The notes under the pieces were generated by a model that did not search any database, was not told the DNA's origin, and saw nothing but the letters and a program-made list of their open reading frames with translations. Below, in pieces: positions 39,486-42,853 of a DNA stretch of 42,853 nucleotides. Both the position numbers and the translations under genes were made by a program. The DNA comes from Dehalococcoidia bacterium. Lineage in GTDB: Bacteria; Chloroflexota; Dehalococcoidia; Tepidiformales; Tepidiformaceae. The DNA is taken from the NCBI GenBank assembly GCA_020432045.1, contig JAGQHB010000009.1, positions 1 to 42,853 of the forward strand. Reading direction: 5' to 3'. How positions within the stretch are numbered: position 1 is the stretch's first letter; every line of letters starts with the position of its first letter.

Positions 39486-40280
39486 TCAGTAAAGGGCCCA
39501 CTGGCGGCGGTAGAGATAGCAAAGGACACCGCAGGCGACCCCGGCGTTTAGCGATTCCACGCGTGCATCCATCGGGATGGAAACGACGAAGTCGCTCTCC
39601 CGGCGGAGCAGGTGGCTCACACCGTCAGCCTCGCTGCCAATGACGAGTGCCGTCTTCTGCGGCCAATCGAACTGTGTCGCAGGCTGAGCGTCGTCGCCGG
39701 TATCTGCTGCGACCACCCAGAACCCGTTTTCCTTGAGGATTTCCACGGCCTGGGCGAGATTCTGGGGCGATGCCACCGGCGCCAGGAAGCTCAGTCCGGC
39801 ACTCGCCCGGTGCACACCCGGCGTCAACTGAGCGCCCCGCCGGCGCGGCAGGACGATCGCCGCAACACCGGCAGCCACCGCCGTGCGAAGGATCGCGCCA
39901 ACGTTCTGCGGATCCGTGATCCCATCGAGCAAGACGGCCAAGGACGGACCTGGAGCAGCGGCGACGGCACGCAGGTCCGCGGATTCGAGCTCGCGCAGAC
40001 GGACCAGCACACCCTGGTGGACGCCGCCGCCCGTCAGTTCATCGAGCCGGCGCAGGTCCACCTGTTCGACGCGGATGCCAGCATCGGTCGCGGTCTGCGC
40101 CAGCGCATGGACGCGATCGTTGCGCGTCTCACCGAGATACAGCAGCTGGCGTACGACGCCCGCTTCCAGCGCCATAGCGCAGGCATTGATGCCGAATGCG
40201 AGGTCGTCCGGTGTCGCGTTCGGCTTCGGGCGCATCCGCCCCACGGCTTCTCGTGGCAGCCGGCGGCCCGGGTTCGTCAA
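39486..40280 (-). CDS. rlmB: SpoU/TrmH-family rRNA 2'-O-methyltransferase, RlmB-like
   Basis: 264 residues. RlmB methylates the 2'-OH of a guanosine in 23S rRNA, using SAM bound in a knotted C-terminal domain. The N-terminal substrate-binding part (G-I-N-A-C-A-M-A-L-E) is followed by the three SpoU motifs: N-V-G-A-I-L-R-T-A, the region with L-V-I-G-S-E-A-D-G-V, and I-P-M-D-A-R-V-E-S-L-N-A-G-V-A. The last motif has S-L-N-A-G rather than the usual S-L-N-V-S, a mild change. It overlaps the glycosyltransferase gene by 4 bases, so it is coupled to it. Confidence 0.88.
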   Translation of the reverse strand: MTNPGRRLPREAVGRMRPKPNATPDDLAFGINACAMALEAGVVRQLLYLGETRNDRVHALAQTATDAGIRVEQVDLRRLDELTGGGVHQGVLVRLRELESADLRAVAAAPGPSLAVLLDGITDPQNVGAILRTAVAAGVAAIVLPRRRGAQLTPGVHRASAGLSFLAPVASPQNLAQAVEILKENGFWVVAADTGDDAQPATQFDWPQKTALVIGSEADGVSHLLRRESDFVVSIPMDARVESLNAGVACGVLCYLYRRQWALY

Positions 40281-41554
40281 CGCGCAGCCGCGACGACGGC
40301 AGCTTCGAAGGCCTCGCGTGAAATCCCGGCAATGCCTTCGTTACCGCTGCCGTGCCAGTGGTCCGCGTAGACGTGGCTGTAGAACGCGGCCATCTCCGAG
40401 CCGATCCGCGACCAGCGGTAGCGTTCCACGGACCGGCGCGCGGCTATCCCGAAGTTGGCACGAAGCTCCGGGTTGTTCAGCAACACTTCGAGCTTTTCAG
40501 AGAACGGCTCGGGACAGCGCCAGGGGATGAGGTAGCCGGTGACGCCGTCTGCCACGGTGGACTGGAGTCCACCCACCCGCGACGCCACGACCGGTGTGCC
40601 ACAGGCCATCGCCTCCACCGCGACGAGGCCAAAGCTCTCGTAGTAGCTGGGCACGACGACCACGTCGGCGGCGCTGTAATAGAGAGGAAGGGAATCGTGC
40701 GAGACTGCGCCGTCGAAACGGACGTTCGCGGCCACGCCCTCTGCCGCCGCCTGCGCTTCCAGTTCGCCGCGAAGCGCGTGTGCCCGGTCGTCGCCGCCGA
40801 CGATGAGGAGCGTAAAGTCGCGCTCGGCGAGCTGGGCGGCGGCGCTGACGAGAATGTCCACGCCCTTCAGCTTTTCGAGCCGCCCGACCCAGAGGAGCAC
40901 AGGCGCCGCCGGGTCCAACCCCAGCTGCTCACGCGCCATCGTGCGGTCACGCGGATAGAAAAGGTCGAGGTCGATGCCGCAGGGGATGGTGTGTACCTGG
41001 CCGGGATCAGCGCCGTAGTAGCGTTCGAGGAAGACGCGCTCGTGGTCACTGGCGGTGACGATGGCATCGGCGCGGCGGACGACGTTGCGCTCGTGGTGGA
41101 TGCGCTGCACCGGCTCGTGTTCACTGATGCGGGCACGGTTCTTCACCTCGCCGAGCGTATGGAACATCACGACATGGGGGACATCGGAGGCGCGGGCGAG
41201 GATGCCCCCGGCCCAGCCGCTTTGCCAGTAGTGGCTGTGCACGACGCCATAGGGCACCGGTTGGGCCGCCGCGAATCGCCGCATGTTCGTGGCGAACTCC
41301 GGCAAATGGTCGACGATCGTTTCCTTTTCAATCAGCGCGGCAGGCCCGGCCTCGATCCGCACGAGACGGACGTTCGGGGCGACGTCCTCGATCGCCGGGA
41401 GCACGCCATCCAGCCGCGTAAAGATGTCGACTTCGAAGCCGATGCGTCCAAGCTCCCGCGAGAGTTCCAGCACGTAGACATTCATACCGCCCGTTTCGCG
41501 CCCGCCAAGCGGGGCGAGGGGGCTGGTGTGTGCGGAGACCATCGCAATGCGCAT
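40277..41554 (-). CDS. GT4-family glycosyltransferase (sucrose-phosphate-synthase/MshA-like)
   Basis: 425 residues. GT-B fold: N-terminal G-G-x-x-V-Y-V-x-x-L motif (G-G-M-N-V-Y-V) at about 22-28, H-S-H-Y-W in the acceptor domain, and in the C-terminal domain the E-x7-E nucleotide-sugar motif (E-S-F-G-L-V-A-V-E). The start M-R-I-A-M-V-S-A-H-T is as in MshA- and sucrose-phosphate-synthase-type enzymes. Donor and acceptor are unknown. A TACACT box stands 10 bases before the ATG, giving a very short leader. Confidence 0.88.
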   Translation of the reverse strand: MRIAMVSAHTSPLAPLGGRETGGMNVYVLELSRELGRIGFEVDIFTRLDGVLPAIEDVAPNVRLVRIEAGPAALIEKETIVDHLPEFATNMRRFAAAQPVPYGVVHSHYWQSGWAGGILARASDVPHVVMFHTLGEVKNRARISEHEPVQRIHHERNVVRRADAIVTASDHERVFLERYYGADPGQVHTIPCGIDLDLFYPRDRTMAREQLGLDPAAPVLLWVGRLEKLKGVDILVSAAAQLAERDFTLLIVGGDDRAHALRGELEAQAAAEGVAANVRFDGAVSHDSLPLYYSAADVVVVPSYYESFGLVAVEAMACGTPVVASRVGGLQSTVADGVTGYLIPWRCPEPFSEKLEVLLNNPELRANFGIAARRSVERYRWSRIGSEMAAFYSHVYADHWHGSGNEGIAGISREAFEAAVVAAAR

Positions 41555-41592
41555 GAGGAGATCCAGTGTAGCGGACGGGAGGAGCAGGCGAG

Positions 41593-41625
41593 AAAAAGAG
41601 GGAGCGCGGGTGGCGCTCCCTCTTT
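41593..41625 (-). terminator. Intrinsic terminator
   Basis: On the minus strand: 13-bp stem AAAGAGGGAGCGC/GCGCTCCCTCTTT with a 5-base loop, ending in a run of five T. It lies 30 bases after the stop of the secreted-protein gene at 41656-42252 and would end its transcript. It is also the best terminator in the window. Confidence 0.9.
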
Positions 41626-41655
41626 CTACCTTTCAGGGCGGCGGATGACCGCGGA

Positions 41656-42252
41656 TCAGAAGCCGGCGCCGTACTTCTCCTTGATGGACATGACGCAGTT
41701 GCCGAGCGGGACGGCCTGTTCCTCGTCGCCGTGTGCCAGGATCTCCTGGGCTTCGGGCCAGGTCAGCAGGTGACCCGCGGGGACGTCCCCGCCACCGGCG
41801 GCGAAGCAGGCGGTGAACTCGGCCTGGATGGCGGCACGGTCCTGGTCGTCCAGACCGGCAGCGAGCTGGTGTGACCACACAGACGTGGCGAGCAGGCTGT
41901 TGCGCCCGGCGCAAGCGTCGACGGCCGCCCGCTGCTCGCTACCGAACACTCCCGGGTTATAGATGCCGATTTCGCGGAGGATGCCGGGCTCGATCCGGGC
42001 GTCGAAGCCGGCCGCTCGCATGCAGGCGACGGTTGTTTCAATGGCAGTGACGTATTCCTCTTCGGTGAGGTACCCGTCGGCCAGCGCCGCGACAAGCGCC
42101 GGGTCCGTCCCAGGACCGGCCTGGCTGACCGGGGGCCTCTGCGACGGATCCCCGCGGGTCTCAGAGAAGGCGAACGCGGAGGCTGCCCCAAGGGCTGCCA
42201 GCGCAGATAGGAGAAGGATTGACCGGGTCAGTGTGCTGGAACTCAATAACAT
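41656..42252 (-). CDS. Secreted protein of unknown function
   Basis: 198 residues with an N-terminal signal peptide (about 1-30, A-S-A-F-A). The mature part is helical with E-E-E-Y and A-C-M-R-A-A-G-F-D-A-R-I and three or four Cys (C-M-R, D-A-C-A-G, T-A-C-F, N-C-V-M) that may pair. No known family is recognised. GGAGG stands 6 bases before the ATG. Its own terminator ends the transcript. Confidence 0.75.
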   Translation of the reverse strand: MLLSSSTLTRSILLLSALAALGAASAFAFSETRGDPSQRPPVSQAGPGTDPALVAALADGYLTEEEYVTAIETTVACMRAAGFDARIEPGILREIGIYNPGVFGSEQRAAVDACAGRNSLLATSVWSHQLAAGLDDQDRAAIQAEFTACFAAGGGDVPAGHLLTWPEAQEILAHGDEEQAVPLGNCVMSIKEKYGAGF

Positions 42253-42349
42253 GAGGAGCCTCCACGCTCTTTGGGGGCACTGCCAAGATACTCCCGCTCC
42301 GGCCAGGCCGCCATGTACAGACGTGGGCGCCTCTGCGAAGATCGGGGCA

Positions 42350-42730
42350 ATGACCGGACAGGCCCGTCATTCGAATGCCCTTGCCGAAGCTGCGGAAGAG
42401 GCCGCGCGCGTCGGCGTCGGCGGCTATGACCGGCACGTATTCCTCTGCATTGGCCCCGACTGTTGCACCCCGGAAGAGGGCGCCGCGGCATGGTCCCACC
42501 TGAAGAAGGGCGTCGCCGAGCTGAACAAGCGCGACGGCAGCTCGCACATCGCGCGCACCAAGGTTGGTTGCCTTCGCATCTGCCGGCTGGGGCCGACAGC
42601 GGTCGTCTACCCGGAAGGCACCTGGTACGGAGGGCTCGATCCGGCCGGGCTCGAACGAGTCTTACGCGACGACCTGGGCGGCGGGCAGCGCGTAGAAGAC
42701 CTCGTTATCGGTGAAAACCCGCTCCCCTGA
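42350..42730 (+). CDS. Thioredoxin-like [2Fe-2S] ferredoxin
   Basis: 126 residues. Thioredoxin-fold ferredoxins carry electrons with a [2Fe-2S] cluster. The four ligands appear as C33...C38 (C-I-G-P-D-C) and C74-x3-C78 (G-C-L-R-I-C), with H-V-F-L-C at the first strand and G-P-T-A-V-V-Y-P-E-G-T-W-Y-G near the end, typical of NuoE/HoxE-like folds that stand alone. The ATG has GGGG a few bases upstream. Confidence 0.88.
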   Translation: MTGQARHSNALAEAAEEAARVGVGGYDRHVFLCIGPDCCTPEEGAAAWSHLKKGVAELNKRDGSSHIARTKVGCLRICRLGPTAVVYPEGTWYGGLDPAGLERVLRDDLGGGQRVEDLVIGENPLP

Positions 42731-42853
42731 GCATTCTCTTGATAGATCGGTGGTGGCGCTGTCGGCGTTTGGGGAAGATGATGAAGCGGAATGGCATCGA
42801 CTGACTACGCTGATCTCCGACGACAACTCACCGAACAGGGCCTTTTCCACGGC
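42711..42853 (+). CDS. Possible gene start at the right edge (partial)
   Basis: An open frame from the GTG at 42711, overlapping the end of the ferredoxin gene by 20 bases and running to the window edge (47 codons). The reading has R-S-V-V-A-L-S-A-F-G-E-D-D-E-A-E-W-H-R-L. No ribosome binding site is clear. A minus-strand alternative covers the same DNA. Not firmly a gene. Confidence 0.3.
   Translation, partial: MKTRSPEHSLDRSVVALSAFGEDDEAEWHRLTTLISDDNSPNRAFST

Noticed and set aside
42662-42850. Minus-strand frame of 62 codons at the right edge
   Set aside because: Overlaps the end of the ferredoxin gene with no motif or ribosome binding site; the plus-strand edge frame was preferred at low confidence.
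1-42853. CRISPR arrays, tRNA, rRNA, transposases
   Set aside because: No regularly spaced repeats, no tRNA-like cloverleaf noticed, and no transposase or integrase motif found.

Overview
High-GC bacterial chromosome fragment. Gene content fits a Chloroflexota lineage, perhaps Dehalococcoidia-like: family III CoA-transferase, MaoC-type hotdog proteins, an LLM-class flavin oxidoreductase, a dipeptide ABC transporter with a Tat-lipoprotein binding protein, a Pkn-type kinase, threonine/proline-rich lipoprotein linkers, and many start codons without a Shine-Dalgarno that sit 6-7 bases after a TANNNT box. The taxon is an inference; there is no rRNA or tRNA marker in the window. Gene density is high and no stretch over about 250 bases lacks a gene.

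Layout. 1-3016 (minus): 5' part of a Tat lipoprotein gene, an isolated phage portal gene, and a lipoprotein with Asp-box and SH3-like regions. 3125-3779: a vapBC toxin-antitoxin pair. 3840-8103: a double-length CaiB/BaiF CoA-transferase, then a membrane-anchored LuxR-type regulator whose outer domain resembles the 1667-3016 lipoprotein. 8218-11118: MaoC-like protein, dienelactone hydrolase, DUF6295 protein and a double-hotdog protein, probably one catabolic locus. 11198-12987: secreted EF-hand repeat protein and a GYD-domain protein. 13231-16502: htpX, a GrpB-family gene, and an operon of Rdx (SelW/T/H-like) protein, a UGSC-family selenoprotein read through an in-frame TGA at 15202-15204, and a 351-residue partner. 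16628-18192: plsY plus an unknown gene. 18194-24626: lipoproteins, DUF1697, SRPBCC, HicB-like, acyl-CoA dehydrogenase-like, thioesterase, degenerate M23 lipoprotein, LLM oxidoreductase. 24815-29941: small membrane proteins, an OatA-like acyltransferase and a MerR-VOC fusion. 30055-34955: aldo/keto reductase, a Ser/Thr kinase carrying an extracellular type-1 copper (cupredoxin) domain, a two-zinc-finger protein, a truncated haemoglobin and a HAD phosphatase. 35004-39458: GNAT gene and a peptide ABC transporter operon with promoter, operator-like palindrome and internal hairpin. 39486-42853: RlmB-like methyltransferase, GT4 glycosyltransferase, secreted protein with an intrinsic terminator, thioredoxin-like ferredoxin, and a possible partial gene at the edge.

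The most notable items are (i) the selenoprotein operon, where ordinary gene calling would stop at the TGA or lose the gene, with a plausible bacterial SECIS hairpin directly after the TGA; (ii) the kinase with a complete His-Cys-His-Met copper site outside the membrane; (iii) the consistent TANNNT-N6/7-start spacing that points to widespread leaderless transcription, in two cases built from the stop codon of the upstream gene; and (iv) the paired LuxR-sensor/lipoprotein paralogues.
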